This document shows positions 45,950 to 55,125 of a DNA stretch of 64,000 bases, one piece after another. The position numbers and the translations under genes were made by a program. The stretch's first letter is position 1, and each line of letters opens with the position of its first letter. The notes under the pieces were generated by a model. It did no database searches. It saw only the letters and a program-made list of their open reading frames with translations, and had not been told where the DNA came from. This DNA is from JADGHX01 sp037200125. GTDB lineage: Bacteria; Pseudomonadota; Gammaproteobacteria; Steroidobacterales; Steroidobacteraceae. The stretch spans positions 930,001 to 994,000 of the forward strand of contig JBBCGS010000005.1 of assembly GCA_037200125.1 (NCBI GenBank), read 5' to 3'.

Positions 45950-46879
45950 TCAGCAGCGACCCTGCGGACGCTCGCCGATGACGACGTCCGCGTTGACGAG
46001 TTGCTTCGCGCGGATGAGCGACACCGCGACCGGCTTGCCGATGCGGTCGGCGCCGAGCGCGGCCTTCAGGTCGTCCACATCCGCCAGCGGCTTGCCATCG
46101 AGGGTGAGCAACGTGTCGCCAAGCGCGATGCCTGCGACGTCGGCCGGCCCCTGAGGCACTGTGGAAATGACGATGAGGCCCTGCGCCTGCGAGATGCCGA
46201 GCTGGGCGCGCAGCGCCTCGGGCACTTCGACAGACTGAACCGCTGCGCCGATATACGCGTGCGAGACATGCCCGCGCGCCAGCAACTGGGCGCTCACGCG
46301 CTTCAACACCGAACCCGGGATCACCACGGCGCGACCACGCGAAAGCGCCGACGTACCGATGCCGATAACGCCGCCACGCGCGTCCACAACAGGACCGCCG
46401 GAGAATCCCGCCCACAATCCGCCATCGAGTTGAACGAGCCGGTCCACGTGACCGCCACGCCACGTGCGCCACTCCCCGCCCGTGCGCGCCACAATGCCGG
46501 CGCTGGCGGAAAGCGACCCATCCGTACCGCGAGACACCGCGACGACGAAATGCCCGGGCCTCGCGGCCGCGGCATCGCCAAACTCGATCGCCGCACCCTG
46601 CGACGATTCGAGCCTCAGCACGGCGATATCCGTGCCCGGGTCCACGCCGACGAGCGTTGCCGCCGAGGCCGAACCATCCGCCAGCACGGCGGTGATGCCC
46701 TCTTCACGACGCAACGTATGCGCCGCCGTCGCAACGATGCCGGGCTCGAGAACGACCGCGGACGCGGGATTGGAACGCCGCGCCTGAAGCGCGACGACGC
46801 TCGCGCCGACCCGCTCGACGATATTGGCTAAATCATCGGAAAACGCGGCGAGCGCCTGCGCCGAACCTTGGGTGCTCAT
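45950..46879 (-). CDS. trypsin-like serine protease with PDZ domain (S1C/HtrA-like)
   Basis: From ATG 46879, behind a GGAGAG site, the protein has about 309 residues. The triad is His in ATAAHTL, Asp in GTDIAVL and Ser in GFSGGPVV. A PDZ domain covers about 215-300 (YIGAAVQSVEVPEALRAQLG, IALGDTLLTLDGKPLADVDDL). No signal peptide or TM is visible, unusual for DegP/DegS-type enzymes, so it may be cytosolic or use a non-classical route. It heads a unit with the LuxR gene and a small membrane protein. Confidence 0.85.
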   Translation of the reverse strand: MSTQGSAQALAAFSDDLANIVERVGASVVALQARRSNPASAVVLEPGIVATAAHTLRREEGITAVLADGSASAATLVGVDPGTDIAVLRLESSQGAAIEFGDAAAARPGHFVVAVSRGTDGSLSASAGIVARTGGEWRTWRGGHVDRLVQLDGGLWAGFSGGPVVDARGGVIGIGTSALSRGRAVVIPGSVLKRVSAQLLARGHVSHAYIGAAVQSVEVPEALRAQLGISQAQGLIVISTVPQGPADVAGIALGDTLLTLDGKPLADVDDLKAALGADRIGKPVAVSLIRAKQLVNADVVIGERPQGRC

Positions 46880-47023
46880 GGGGAACTCTCCGGAAGCTGC
46901 GTAACTGGCGACGAGCTTCCGCGAATTCAACAGCCGGCCGCATCAGCCGAACGGCTAGCGGGAGGGACAGCGCCGGCGAAGACACGGGCGAACGTACGCC
47001 GCCCGCGTCCAGGCCGCTCCGGT

Positions 47024-48109
47024 TTACTTCGGCGCCGGCAGACGCGCAATGCGCGCGCCCTTGAAGCTGCCGAACCAGATCTCATCGCCGACTTCGAGCG
47101 CGGTCGTGCCACCCTCGAACCCATCGCTGCCGCCGTACTGCACGAGCCGCGCGGCCTTGCCGGTCTCGAGATCGATCTTGATCGCGGCGCTGCCAACGCG
47201 GCACGCCGGCGCACGGCACTGGAACACGGCAGGCATGTTCGCATCCTGGCCGCCCGCAAGCAGCGAGCCATCGTTCATCCAGCGCAGGTTGTCCGTGAGG
47301 ATGCCGGTAGTGATCGACTCTTTCTTCGCCCACGTCGAACCGCTGCGCTCATAGCGCGTGACGTTCTTGCCCGGCCAGCCCGCGACGTAAAGCGTCTTCG
47401 CGTCCTTCGATAACGCGAGCCCGTTCGCGCCCGACATCGCGCTATCGGGCAACGTCGTCCAACCCTTTTGCGGATGCCACTCGAGCACATCGCCGGTGAT
47501 CTGCATCGCCGACATCTTGTCGAACGCTTTCGTGTCGGCGGGATCCTTGAAGTTCGTGGTGATGAACCCGCCTTCCGGCAACCCGACCACGCCGTTGCCC
47601 GACGCCTTCGCCGGCAACACCGCGCAACCGACCCAGGTGAGCGAAGGCTGCGCGCCTTTCGAATCCACTTCGAAAATCTCGATGGACTCGCGACCCGAAT
47701 GATTTACCGCATACAGCGTGCCGATGCCGTTGCCCTTCGCCCGCACATCGATGCCGTGCGCGCCGAACGTATCGGCGGGCAACGGCCCCGGACACATGCC
47801 GTAGGTCTTCTGATCGAAGCTGATCTTCGGTTTCGCAACCGGATAGATGGTCTTCACCACGCGCGTCTTCGAATCGATGGCGTACAGCTGCCCGTGCTTG
47901 CCGCCCTCGGCCATGCCGGCCACCATCACCCAGTCCGTGTCGGGGATTCGAATGAGGTCTTCGGGGCTCGCGAGCCCGCAGATGAACTTCGTGGTGCCAT
48001 CGGCCGCGCACGACTCTTCAGCCGCCGCGCCCGTCAACGGCGCCGCCAGCCCCGCCGCTCCCAGCAGCCCAACGCCCACCAACGCACCGAACCGCGTGTG
48101 ACTAAGCAT
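47024..48109 (-). CDS. secreted SMP-30/paraoxonase-like beta-propeller protein
   Basis: ATG 48109 follows a strong GGGGGGAAAG site and gives 361 residues with a signal peptide (FGALVGVGLLGAAGLAAPLTGAAA). Repeated propeller strands are visible: DWVMVAGMAEGGKHGQLYAID, AHGIDVRAKGNGIGTLYAVNHS, GANGLALSKDAKTLYVAGWPGKNV and TDNLRWMNDGSLLAGGQD. H, N and D residues in HGID and DNLRW fit the calcium site of the gluconolactonase/paraoxonase superfamily. Several Cys (ESCAADG, FICG, FQCRAPACRVG) could form disulfides. The substrate is unknown. Confidence 0.7.
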   Translation of the reverse strand: MLSHTRFGALVGVGLLGAAGLAAPLTGAAAEESCAADGTTKFICGLASPEDLIRIPDTDWVMVAGMAEGGKHGQLYAIDSKTRVVKTIYPVAKPKISFDQKTYGMCPGPLPADTFGAHGIDVRAKGNGIGTLYAVNHSGRESIEIFEVDSKGAQPSLTWVGCAVLPAKASGNGVVGLPEGGFITTNFKDPADTKAFDKMSAMQITGDVLEWHPQKGWTTLPDSAMSGANGLALSKDAKTLYVAGWPGKNVTRYERSGSTWAKKESITTGILTDNLRWMNDGSLLAGGQDANMPAVFQCRAPACRVGSAAIKIDLETGKAARLVQYGGSDGFEGGTTALEVGDEIWFGSFKGARIARLPAPK

Positions 48110-48228
48110 CTTTCCCCCCTGCATTCTCTATGTGAACAGGAAACCTCTCTCGCCGCGCAAAGCATAGTGCATCCGCCACGGCCGGCGTTATTCTCGGCCC
48201 CGCCCGTTCCACCCCCGGAGTACCGATC

Positions 48229-48969
48229 ATGCGATCGAGCTTCCCGCCCCAAGCCCTTCGCCCCCTGATTCTCGCGACCCTTGCGCTGTTCGCGACCGTC
48301 GCGTCCGGCCAAACTCCGCCGCCCGCGAAGGCCAAACCGCTCGACATCTTGCTGGTCGGAGCGAGCGGCATGATCGGTTCCCGCATCCTCACCGAAGCCG
48401 CCTCACGCGGCCACCACGTCACCGCCGCCTCGCGCCACCCGGAAAAAATAGCGAAAGGCCCGAACATCACGGCCGTGAAGCTCGACGCTACCGACAAAGC
48501 CGCGCTCACCGCCCTCGCAAAAAACGCGGACGCGATCGTCATGGCCACCGCCCCACGCAGCACGGGCAACCCGATCGAGGAGGCCAAGGCCCTCGGCGAC
48601 GCCGGCATCGCCGCCGCCAAAGCCACCGGCAAGCGCCTCCTCATCGTCGGCGGTGCCGCCAGCCTGAATACCCCCGACGGCAAGCCCGTGATGGATACCC
48701 TTCCGGCCGCCTACCGCACCGGCGAGCCCCTGGCGATGCGCAACGTCCTCGACACGCTCAAAGCCAGCGACATCAACTGGACCTTCTTCAGCCCCGCGAT
48801 GTCGATTCGACCCGGCACCAGGACCGGCAAATACCGACTGGGCACCTCAACGGTTATCGCCAACGAAAAAGGGGAAAGTCGTATCAGCGCGGAAGATTTC
48901 GCCGCTGCCGTTGTGAACGAGTTGGAAAACCCGAAGTACCTGAAGAGCCAGATGACGATTGGCTATTGA
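48229..48969 (+). CDS. NAD(P)-binding Rossmann protein (NmrA/SDR-like) with an apparent signal peptide
   Basis: This 246-residue protein has a Rossmann fold (ILLVGASGMIGSRILTEAASRGHHVTAASRHPEKI, then NADAIVMATAP and GKRLLIVGGAAS), matching atypical SDR/NAD(P)H-binding proteins. Unusually the first 28 residues (RPLILATLALFATVASGQ-TPPP) look like an export signal, which is odd for a cofactor-dependent enzyme. An in-frame internal ATG at GASGMIG is too late to be the start. Either the start is right and the protein is exported, or the hydrophobic helix has another role. Confidence 0.75.
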   Translation: MRSSFPPQALRPLILATLALFATVASGQTPPPAKAKPLDILLVGASGMIGSRILTEAASRGHHVTAASRHPEKIAKGPNITAVKLDATDKAALTALAKNADAIVMATAPRSTGNPIEEAKALGDAGIAAAKATGKRLLIVGGAASLNTPDGKPVMDTLPAAYRTGEPLAMRNVLDTLKASDINWTFFSPAMSIRPGTRTGKYRLGTSTVIANEKGESRISAEDFAAAVVNELENPKYLKSQMTIGY

Positions 48970-48992
48970 GCGCTCACAACCGAGCCGATGAG

Positions 48993-49200
48993 CTATTCGC
49001 TCCGAACGCGCTTCAGCAGGTACCACTTGCCGCCGCGCTTGATGAGGTCGTCCTCATACCGCCCCACAGCGGAGATGTGAATGTTCGCGTTGGTGTGCAT
49101 AACGACCCTCCACGTCTACGTGTGCCGCGCATGCGAAGCGTCGACGAGCTGGATGTTGTCGTCGGTATTGCGATTGAACCGCCGAAGCGAAGCCCGGATC
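48993..49200 (-). pseudogene. remnant of an NTF2/SnoaL-like gene
   Basis: The minus frame ending at TAG 48993 reads VVMHTNANIHISAVGRYEDD followed by LIKRGGKWYLLKRVRSE, the typical C-terminus of SnoaL-like proteins. Upstream in the same frame is NTDDNIQLVDASHARHT, then an in-frame TAG before TWRVV. No start or N-terminal half is recognisable. The remaining gap, 49201-49451, shows no further gene. Confidence 0.5.
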
Positions 49201-49451
49201 GTAGGACAGCAAACACAGATCCACGCGGTGAATTGGCCCGCGGCTCCGTCGTCAGCGAGACATCCCTCGCTGCCTGGTCGGAGCACGCGGCACACTCGGC
49301 CGTGCGGCGATTGCGCTTACGCTGCAAATCGCGTTACTGAGTGTTGCCGCGGTGTCTGCGATCGGCTACGAATCGGGTGATTCGTAGCGCACACATCCGT
49401 CAATTTTTCTGAATCCGCTTTCATCGACCCGCGCGGATGGCATAGTTGGCC

Positions 49452-51230
49452 ATGCGCACGATCATCCTTTCTCTGCTCATCGCATCATGCTTTGCACTCA
49501 CCGCGTGTGACACTAGCGTAAACGTTGCCGCTACGGCCAACGTCGGCGCGCAGTACACGAACGTGCGCATCACGGTGAAGGAGCTGTGGGTGAACGAAAG
49601 CGCCACCGCTTCGATCGATGACACGACGTGGCTGAAATTTCCGGCGTCGACACCGGTGACGCTCGATCTCGTCGGGCTGACGGGCGGCACGCTGAACGAG
49701 TTCGCCACTCAATTGAAGGTGCCGCCGGGGACGTATCACCAGGTGAGATTATTCCTCGCCGATCGCACGGAAACGCTCACGAGCTCCGCCCAAACCGCGG
49801 GCGCCACCTACAACGACGAAGTGACGTACTTCGACTCGAACAACGTCCAGAGCACCGTGCCACTCGAGCTCGCCAACGCGGCACAGGGCATTGGAGTCGA
49901 GACGGACCTTACGGTGGAGGCCGCGGGCGACGCGATCCTCGCCGCGCTCGCATCCGCGCCGAGTACCACGGATTCGACGGACCTCACGTCTACGACCGAT
50001 CCCTTTGCGACCAATCCCGTTACGACTACGCCCACCACCACGGCGACCACTGCGGACACGAGCACGCTAGGCTCCGGTTCGACGACGACCACCGTCACCG
50101 GCAATGCGCTGCTCGTGTTCGACGCGAACCGCGACCTGACGGAGTTCCTGTTCAGCGACCAGCCGGGCTTCCTGCTCAATCCGTCGCTGTCGGCTTACGA
50201 TGAAAGGAAGGTCGGCACTATCCAGGGACAGTTCGACCTCTCGCAGCTCACCATCAACACCGGCACGGCCCGCCCGGATCTGCAGGTGACCGCCGAAAAG
50301 TTGAACGACGACTCCACTCGCCGTGTCGATGTCGCCAGCGCGCCGATCACGGCGGATGGCCTCTTCACCCTGTATCCGCTGCCGATTGATGATTCGACGA
50401 GCACGACCACGTACGATCTCGTGATCCACGGGCCGACGGTGCGCACGACCGTCATCCGGCAAGTACCGGTTACCAAAGGCGCGCCGGCCAGCGGCGGCGA
50501 CGTGGCGCTCGGAACAATCACGCTAACCGTATCGGACTCGTACGCGGCGAACGTCGCGACCAGCACGCCGGTCTCGCCGCGAGGCGCGCGCGTTGGCTTC
50601 TATCAGACGTTGCCGGACGACAGCGCGCCGTACCTCATCGAACAACAGCCTATCGATCCGTTGAGCGGCGAGCTCGCGACGAACGCTGCGCTACCGAATG
50701 CGACGACAATCGTCTACGGCACCTTCGGCACTTCGTTCACCCTTCTTGCCGCGGCTCCACAGGAAGGCGCTTCGAAATACTCGGTCGCGGCGCTCGCGCC
50801 GTTCTACGGAAACGGCGCGTTCTCGAACACGCTGCTCGCACCATCAGCGGGGGCAACGGATGTCGCCGCGTTCACCGTTCCTGACGTACCGATTCCGTCA
50901 ACCGCGGCATCGGGCACGATCGCGGCGGTCGTGAGCTCAGCGACACCCGGTAAGTACGACAAGGGCGCGCTGCTCGTCACACACAACGGGGCGGTGATCA
51001 CCACCGTTCCGTTGGATGACGCGCTCGCCGGCTCGGCGACCTCCACGACGGTAAACGTCACCGGGATTCCGGCGAGCGGTTCCTCCAGCTTCGACCGGGG
51101 CCTCTACTACCTCGAAGTCTGGGCGTGGAACTCATCGAACCCCACGAGCACGTTCACCCGGCAACCGCTCGGCACGGCAGTCGATCTGCGCTCCACGGTG
51201 ACGGCGAACGCCACCGTCACGATCAATTGA
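49452..51230 (+). CDS. DUF4382-domain lipoprotein
   Basis: The 592-residue protein starts at ATG 49452 with a lipoprotein signal (LIASCFALTAC, Cys near 18). The DUF4382 domain follows: YTNVRITVKELWVNE, TPVTLDLVGLTGGTLNEFA and LKVPPGTYHQVRLFLADR. A Thr/Ser-rich low-complexity linker lies at about 175-215 (TTTPTTTATTADTS), and the C-terminal part is beta-rich with carboxypeptidase-regulatory-like strands. Likely an outer-membrane lipoprotein of unknown function. Its stop overlaps the convergent nhaA stop by 8 bp. Confidence 0.85.
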   Translation: MRTIILSLLIASCFALTACDTSVNVAATANVGAQYTNVRITVKELWVNESATASIDDTTWLKFPASTPVTLDLVGLTGGTLNEFATQLKVPPGTYHQVRLFLADRTETLTSSAQTAGATYNDEVTYFDSNNVQSTVPLELANAAQGIGVETDLTVEAAGDAILAALASAPSTTDSTDLTSTTDPFATNPVTTTPTTTATTADTSTLGSGSTTTTVTGNALLVFDANRDLTEFLFSDQPGFLLNPSLSAYDERKVGTIQGQFDLSQLTINTGTARPDLQVTAEKLNDDSTRRVDVASAPITADGLFTLYPLPIDDSTSTTTYDLVIHGPTVRTTVIRQVPVTKGAPASGGDVALGTITLTVSDSYAANVATSTPVSPRGARVGFYQTLPDDSAPYLIEQQPIDPLSGELATNAALPNATTIVYGTFGTSFTLLAAAPQEGASKYSVAALAPFYGNGAFSNTLLAPSAGATDVAAFTVPDVPIPSTAASGTIAAVVSSATPGKYDKGALLVTHNGAVITTVPLDDALAGSATSTTVNVTGIPASGSSSFDRGLYYLEVWAWNSSNPTSTFTRQPLGTAVDLRSTVTANATVTIN

Positions 51231-53121
51231 CAATTGGCGCGGCGGGTTCGTCCGCGTCACAGGCGGTGGCGCGCGCAGCAGCCTGCGATGGCGTTTCCTG
51301 CGGCCGGTTGGCGTTCCAGAGAATCGCGACGCCCACGATCGCCGAGATCACCGACGCGGCAAACACCGCGATCTTCGACGCGGCAAACGCGGATTCTTCG
51401 GGAAACGCCTGCGCCGCGATGAATAGAGACATCGTAAAGCCGATGCCGGCGAGCGCGCCCGCGCCAACGAGCTGGCGCCACGAATACTCACTGGGTTTTA
51501 TCGCCCAACCCATGCGCACCGCCAGCACGCACGCGAGCACGAGGCCCAGCGGCTTGCCGACGAACAACCCGCAGATGATCGCCAGCATCAGCGCCTCATG
51601 CCCGCCCAGCACGCTGGCGCTCATCGCAACGCCAGCATTCGCGAGCGCGAAGAGCGGCAACACCGCGTAGCTCGAACGCGGCGCCACCTGCCGCAGCAGG
51701 CGATCGGCGGGCGACTCGAGCCGATCATGGATGGCGTCCAGCGCGCGCAGCGTCGGCAACGAAGGCCCGTGCCGCAGGACTTCGCCCTCGTGTTCCGCCT
51801 CGGCTTCGAAGATCGTATTCGCCTGCGTCATCAGCGCATTCAGGTTCGGTGGCGGCCGAGTCGGGATGAAGAGCGCGAGCACCACGCCGGTGAGCGTCGC
51901 GTGCAACCCGCCTTCATGAACGAAGAACCAGAGCAGCACGCCTAGCGACAAATACGGCACGACACGATAGATCCTCGCGCGATTCAGGAGCGCGAGCCCG
52001 CCCACGACCACAACCGCTCCGCCGAGATAGAGAAAGTTGAGATCGCCCGAATAGAACAGCGCGACCACCAGAATCGCGCCGATGTCATCGACGATCGCGG
52101 CGGCCGTGAGAAAGATGCGCAGCTCGACCGGCACCCGCCGCCCCATCATCACGATCAGTGCGACGGCGAATGCAGTATCCGTCGCCATCGGCACGCCCCA
52201 GCCGCGCGACCATTCGCCGGCAGGGATGAGCAGCGAGTAGGTCAGCGCCGGGACGACCATGCCGCCGATCGCCGCGGCCACCGGCAGCGCCGCGGATCGC
52301 CGGGTCGCCAGGTGACCCACGGTGAATTCGCGCTTGATCTCGAGCCCGACCACCAGGAAGAAGATGGTGAGCAGGCCGTCGTTGATCCAGTGAAGCACAG
52401 GAAGCAGAAAGCCCGCGTCGCCAAAGGTAAGGCCCCACCGTTGCTCCCAGAACGCCGCGAACGCCGGCCCCCACGTGGAGTTCGTGAGCGCGACGGCCAG
52501 GATCGACGCGACGAGCAGCAACAAGCCGGCGGACGGTGCCCATGACGCGAAATCCAGCGCCGCCGAGCGCACGCGATGGCCGAGCGAGCCGAGCATCGCA
52601 TCCGAGAACGAGCTTTCATCCCACGGGCCGTCGTAACGGCGGCCATTGATGAAGAACGTGGGCGTGTAACGCACGCCACTGGCGCGCGCGCTTTTTTCGT
52701 CCACTTCCACCCGCTCGCGGGCCTGGCGCGCGGCCACCTCCGCCTCGGTGGGCGATTCGCGGGCGAGACCCAGGTCCTTCGACACGGCGGCCAGATCGTC
52801 TTCCGAGAGCGCCGGGGAACGGGTCATGAGCGCCACGTGCGCATCCCAGAACCTCTCCGGGTCGTGGCTGTGCTCGGCCAGCTCCGCCGCGCGGCGCGCG
52901 AGGCCACTGCCCGTGATCGGGCGATGGCGAAACACGTAGCGCAGCCGGTTGCCGAACTGATCGCGCACCTGGGAAATACGCTCGTTCGCCGCCCGGCAAT
53001 GCGGGCAGTCGTAGCTGCCGTACTCGACGAGCGTGATCTCGGCGTTGTCCGGACCCAGCACATGGTCGTATGCGGCGTTCACCGGCCGGTCGAGCCGGTT
53101 CGCCATCTCGATGTCTGACAC
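51223..53121 (-). CDS. nhaA: NhaA Na+/H+ antiporter with N-terminal DsbA-like thioredoxin domain
   Basis: This 632-residue fusion begins with a DsbA/thioredoxin-like domain (about 10-180) with active-site Cys39-Pro-His-Cys42 (YGSYDCPHC) and the cis-Pro loop GVRYTPTFFINGR. The NhaA antiporter follows: FFLVVGLEIKREFTVGHL, GMVVPALTYSLL, ATDTAFAVALIVMMG, the paired Asp in AAIVDDIGAILVVALFY, and LPLFALANAGV. NhaA exchanges Na+ for H+ across the inner membrane. There is no signal peptide, so the redox domain may face the cytoplasm if NhaA keeps its usual topology. The usual NhaA length is about 390; the extra length is the fused domain. Confidence 0.92.
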   Translation of the reverse strand: MSDIEMANRLDRPVNAAYDHVLGPDNAEITLVEYGSYDCPHCRAANERISQVRDQFGNRLRYVFRHRPITGSGLARRAAELAEHSHDPERFWDAHVALMTRSPALSEDDLAAVSKDLGLARESPTEAEVAARQARERVEVDEKSARASGVRYTPTFFINGRRYDGPWDESSFSDAMLGSLGHRVRSAALDFASWAPSAGLLLLVASILAVALTNSTWGPAFAAFWEQRWGLTFGDAGFLLPVLHWINDGLLTIFFLVVGLEIKREFTVGHLATRRSAALPVAAAIGGMVVPALTYSLLIPAGEWSRGWGVPMATDTAFAVALIVMMGRRVPVELRIFLTAAAIVDDIGAILVVALFYSGDLNFLYLGGAVVVVGGLALLNRARIYRVVPYLSLGVLLWFFVHEGGLHATLTGVVLALFIPTRPPPNLNALMTQANTIFEAEAEHEGEVLRHGPSLPTLRALDAIHDRLESPADRLLRQVAPRSSYAVLPLFALANAGVAMSASVLGGHEALMLAIICGLFVGKPLGLVLACVLAVRMGWAIKPSEYSWRQLVGAGALAGIGFTMSLFIAAQAFPEESAFAASKIAVFAASVISAIVGVAILWNANRPQETPSQAAARATACDADEPAAPIVN

Positions 53122-53224
53122 TCAAACTCCTGACGTCGTAAGTACCCGACATCCTGCCGGAGGAGTGTCGGCCCGGACAATGCTCTTTCGGGAGTGCGGC
53201 AGATGAAAGTCGCTTGTCCGTCCA

Positions 53225-53243
53225 AATGAGAATGACTATTATC
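53225..53243. promoter_or_regulatory. Fur-box-like site upstream of the DUF6607 gene
   Basis: AATGAGAATGACTATTATC matches the 19-base Fur consensus at 12 positions and contains the TGAGAAT and ATTATC half-site text. It ends 32 bp before the GTG start at 53276, in an AT-rich patch of a GC-rich region. Iron repression of the downstream gene is the natural reading. Confidence 0.6.
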
Positions 53244-53275
53244 TGGAGGCACACACTTATATACCGGGTGCCGGC

Positions 53276-54475
53276 GTGACTCCGAATGCCTCCTCTCCGT
53301 GGCTCCACCGCGCAGCGCGTGTCCTCGTCCGGGTTGCGTTCGCCACTGTCGCCGTAGTGGCCGTGCTGCTGGCGGTGGTTGCGCGCGCGGAAGACTCCGC
53401 CGCCCCGGCGAAGCCCGCACCCGAAGAAAACACGAAGCGCTACATCTTCTCCTGGCCCATTACGAGCGATCCGACGCTCGCGCCTCGCGGTGGTACCACG
53501 CGCGGGCCGGAGCTGACGCTCGACAAGGCACCCTCCGAAGCCTGGAAGTCGCTTCAAACGCCCGGCCTCTCCCCCTTCGAACGCGATCGACGCGCCATTC
53601 TCGCGATGGCCGGCAGCTACCGCGTGACGTTCGACTTCCTCGAAGTCACGCCCTTCACGGCGGACTCGAAGCGTGAACGGCCGTATCAGTCCTGGGGCAC
53701 GGAGCGCGTATTCCTGGATCGTGACGATGGGAAATTCATCAGCCTCTCGCACATCCTCGTGATGCGCATCGTGCAGAAGGACGGCACGCTGAGCGAGCCA
53801 CTGGTCACAAAGCACTGGCGGCAGGACTGGCGCTATGAGCCCGCCGAGGTCGTGGAATATCGCGGCCGCGAGCAGTGGGCGCGTCGCGTGCTCAAGCAGC
53901 GGGACGTTGCCGGGCAATGGTCTCAAACCGTGTTCCAGGTAGACGAATCGCCACGCTACGCGAGCTTGGGCACGTGGCAGCACACCTCGAGCTTCTCTTC
54001 GTGGATCAGCGGCGACACGTGGCGTCCGCTGCCCCGTCGTGAATGGAGCGTGCGCAAGGATTATCAGGTGCTCATCGGCACCAACCGCCACACCATCATC
54101 CCGACCGGATGGATTCAGGAAGAGAACAATCTCAAAGGCGCGCTGGACGACAAACGAACGCTCGCCGCGGACAAGCCCTACATTGCGCGCGAGTACGGTG
54201 TCGCCCGCTACGAGCGGCTGCAGGCGCCTGACTTCGGCGCGGCCGATCAATACTACGAGAGCACGAAGAAGTTCTGGGACGACGTGCGCGACGCGTGGAC
54301 GTCGGACTTTCACAAGCAGCCCATCATCACACTGCGCGCGCCGGTGGATCAGTCCGGCTTGTTCGTGCCACTGTTCGAGCAGGCCGAGAAAATCGCCGCT
54401 GGCGAGAAGGTGGAAACCGACAACGCGCAGGTGATCATGAAAAGCCTGCAGGACATGCGCGCTAAGCCACAATAG
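53276..54475 (+). CDS. secreted DUF6607-like protein, probably iron-regulated
   Basis: GTG 53276 gives 399 residues with an N-terminal hydrophobic signal (VLVRVAFATVAVVAVLLAVVARA-ED). The mature part includes YIFSWPITSDPTL, GSYRVTFDFLEVTPF, RPYQSWGTERVFLDRDDGKFISL, KHWRQDWRYEP and VSGxW-like text, which I associate with the DUF6607 family of exported proteins found with iron-uptake genes. The Fur-like box upstream supports that. No enzymatic motif is evident. The family name is from memory and should be treated as moderate. Confidence 0.7.
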   Translation: MTPNASSPWLHRAARVLVRVAFATVAVVAVLLAVVARAEDSAAPAKPAPEENTKRYIFSWPITSDPTLAPRGGTTRGPELTLDKAPSEAWKSLQTPGLSPFERDRRAILAMAGSYRVTFDFLEVTPFTADSKRERPYQSWGTERVFLDRDDGKFISLSHILVMRIVQKDGTLSEPLVTKHWRQDWRYEPAEVVEYRGREQWARRVLKQRDVAGQWSQTVFQVDESPRYASLGTWQHTSSFSSWISGDTWRPLPRREWSVRKDYQVLIGTNRHTIIPTGWIQEENNLKGALDDKRTLAADKPYIAREYGVARYERLQAPDFGAADQYYESTKKFWDDVRDAWTSDFHKQPIITLRAPVDQSGLFVPLFEQAEKIAAGEKVETDNAQVIMKSLQDMRAKPQ

Positions 54476-54495
54476 CGCCAACGCCGCGCGCGCCA

Positions 54496-54535
54496 CGCCA
54501 CCGCCACCGCCACCGCCACCGCCACCGCCACCGCC
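54496..54535. repeat. hexanucleotide microsatellite (CCACCG)n
   Basis: About six copies of CCGCCA/CCACCG lie in the gap between the DUF6607 gene and the BON gene, 21 bp after the former's stop. It is a candidate slippage tract; no gene is affected. Confidence 0.8.
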
Positions 54536-54656
54536 TACGTTCCCGCCGCTGCGCTCCGGTTCCCGAAAAGTCGCGAAAAATCACGCGGGCTCGCGCAAGG
54601 AACTCGCGGCATCGTCACGCCTTTATCTCGTGCCATTAACACTTGTGAGGCGACGT

Positions 54657-54971
54657 ATGACTGGCAGGAAATTATTGATCGCGGCCACCGCGGCGTGCCT
54701 GGCACTGGCCACCGGCGGTGCATTCGCAAACGACGAGGTCAAGAGCGCTCAACCCGTCAGCGACACGGTAATCACGACGAAGGCGAAGGCCGAGCTCGCG
54801 AAAGATCGTGACACCAAGGCCAAGGATATCCACGTCGAGACCAAGAACGGTGTCGTGCACCTGAACGGCGCCGTTGGCTCGATGGCGGAGAAGGACAAGG
54901 CCGAGGCGGATGTGCGCGGGATCAAGGGTGTGCTGGATGTCACCAACAACCTGAAGGTTGCCGCCAAGTAA
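54657..54971 (+). CDS. periplasmic BON-domain protein (OsmY-like)
   Basis: From ATG 54657 after GAGG the product is 104 residues: a signal peptide (LLIAATAACLALATGGAFA-ND) and one BON domain (VSDTVITTKAKAELAKDRD, IHVETKNGVVHLNGAVGS, EADVRGIKGVLDVTNNLKV). BON proteins such as OsmY bind membranes and respond to osmotic or envelope stress. It is a stand-alone gene with its own terminator. OsmY usually has two BON domains; this has one. Confidence 0.9.
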   Translation: MTGRKLLIAATAACLALATGGAFANDEVKSAQPVSDTVITTKAKAELAKDRDTKAKDIHVETKNGVVHLNGAVGSMAEKDKAEADVRGIKGVLDVTNNLKVAAK

Positions 54972-54990
54972 TCCGTGAGGCGACGACGCG

Positions 54991-55028
54991 GACGGCGCCC
55001 CGCTACGCGCGGCGGCGCCGTCTTCCGT
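54991..55028 (+). terminator. intrinsic terminator of the BON gene
   Basis: GACGGCGCC (54991-54999) pairs with GGCGCCGTC (55014-55022), followed by TTCCGTTTT. It lies 20 bp after the BON stop. Confidence 0.75.
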
Positions 55029-55125
55029 TTTGGTCAGCATTTCGCCCGAGCGGGTTCACTGGACACGAGTTCATGGCTTGAGCTATGCATAGAGGTTCTT
55101 GAATGCGGCTCGAGCGAGAACAACG

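Noticed and set aside
54496..54535. Phase-variable gene at the CCACCG tract
   Set aside because: The tract lies between genes; the only frame through it is an Ala-Val repeat with no supporting features.
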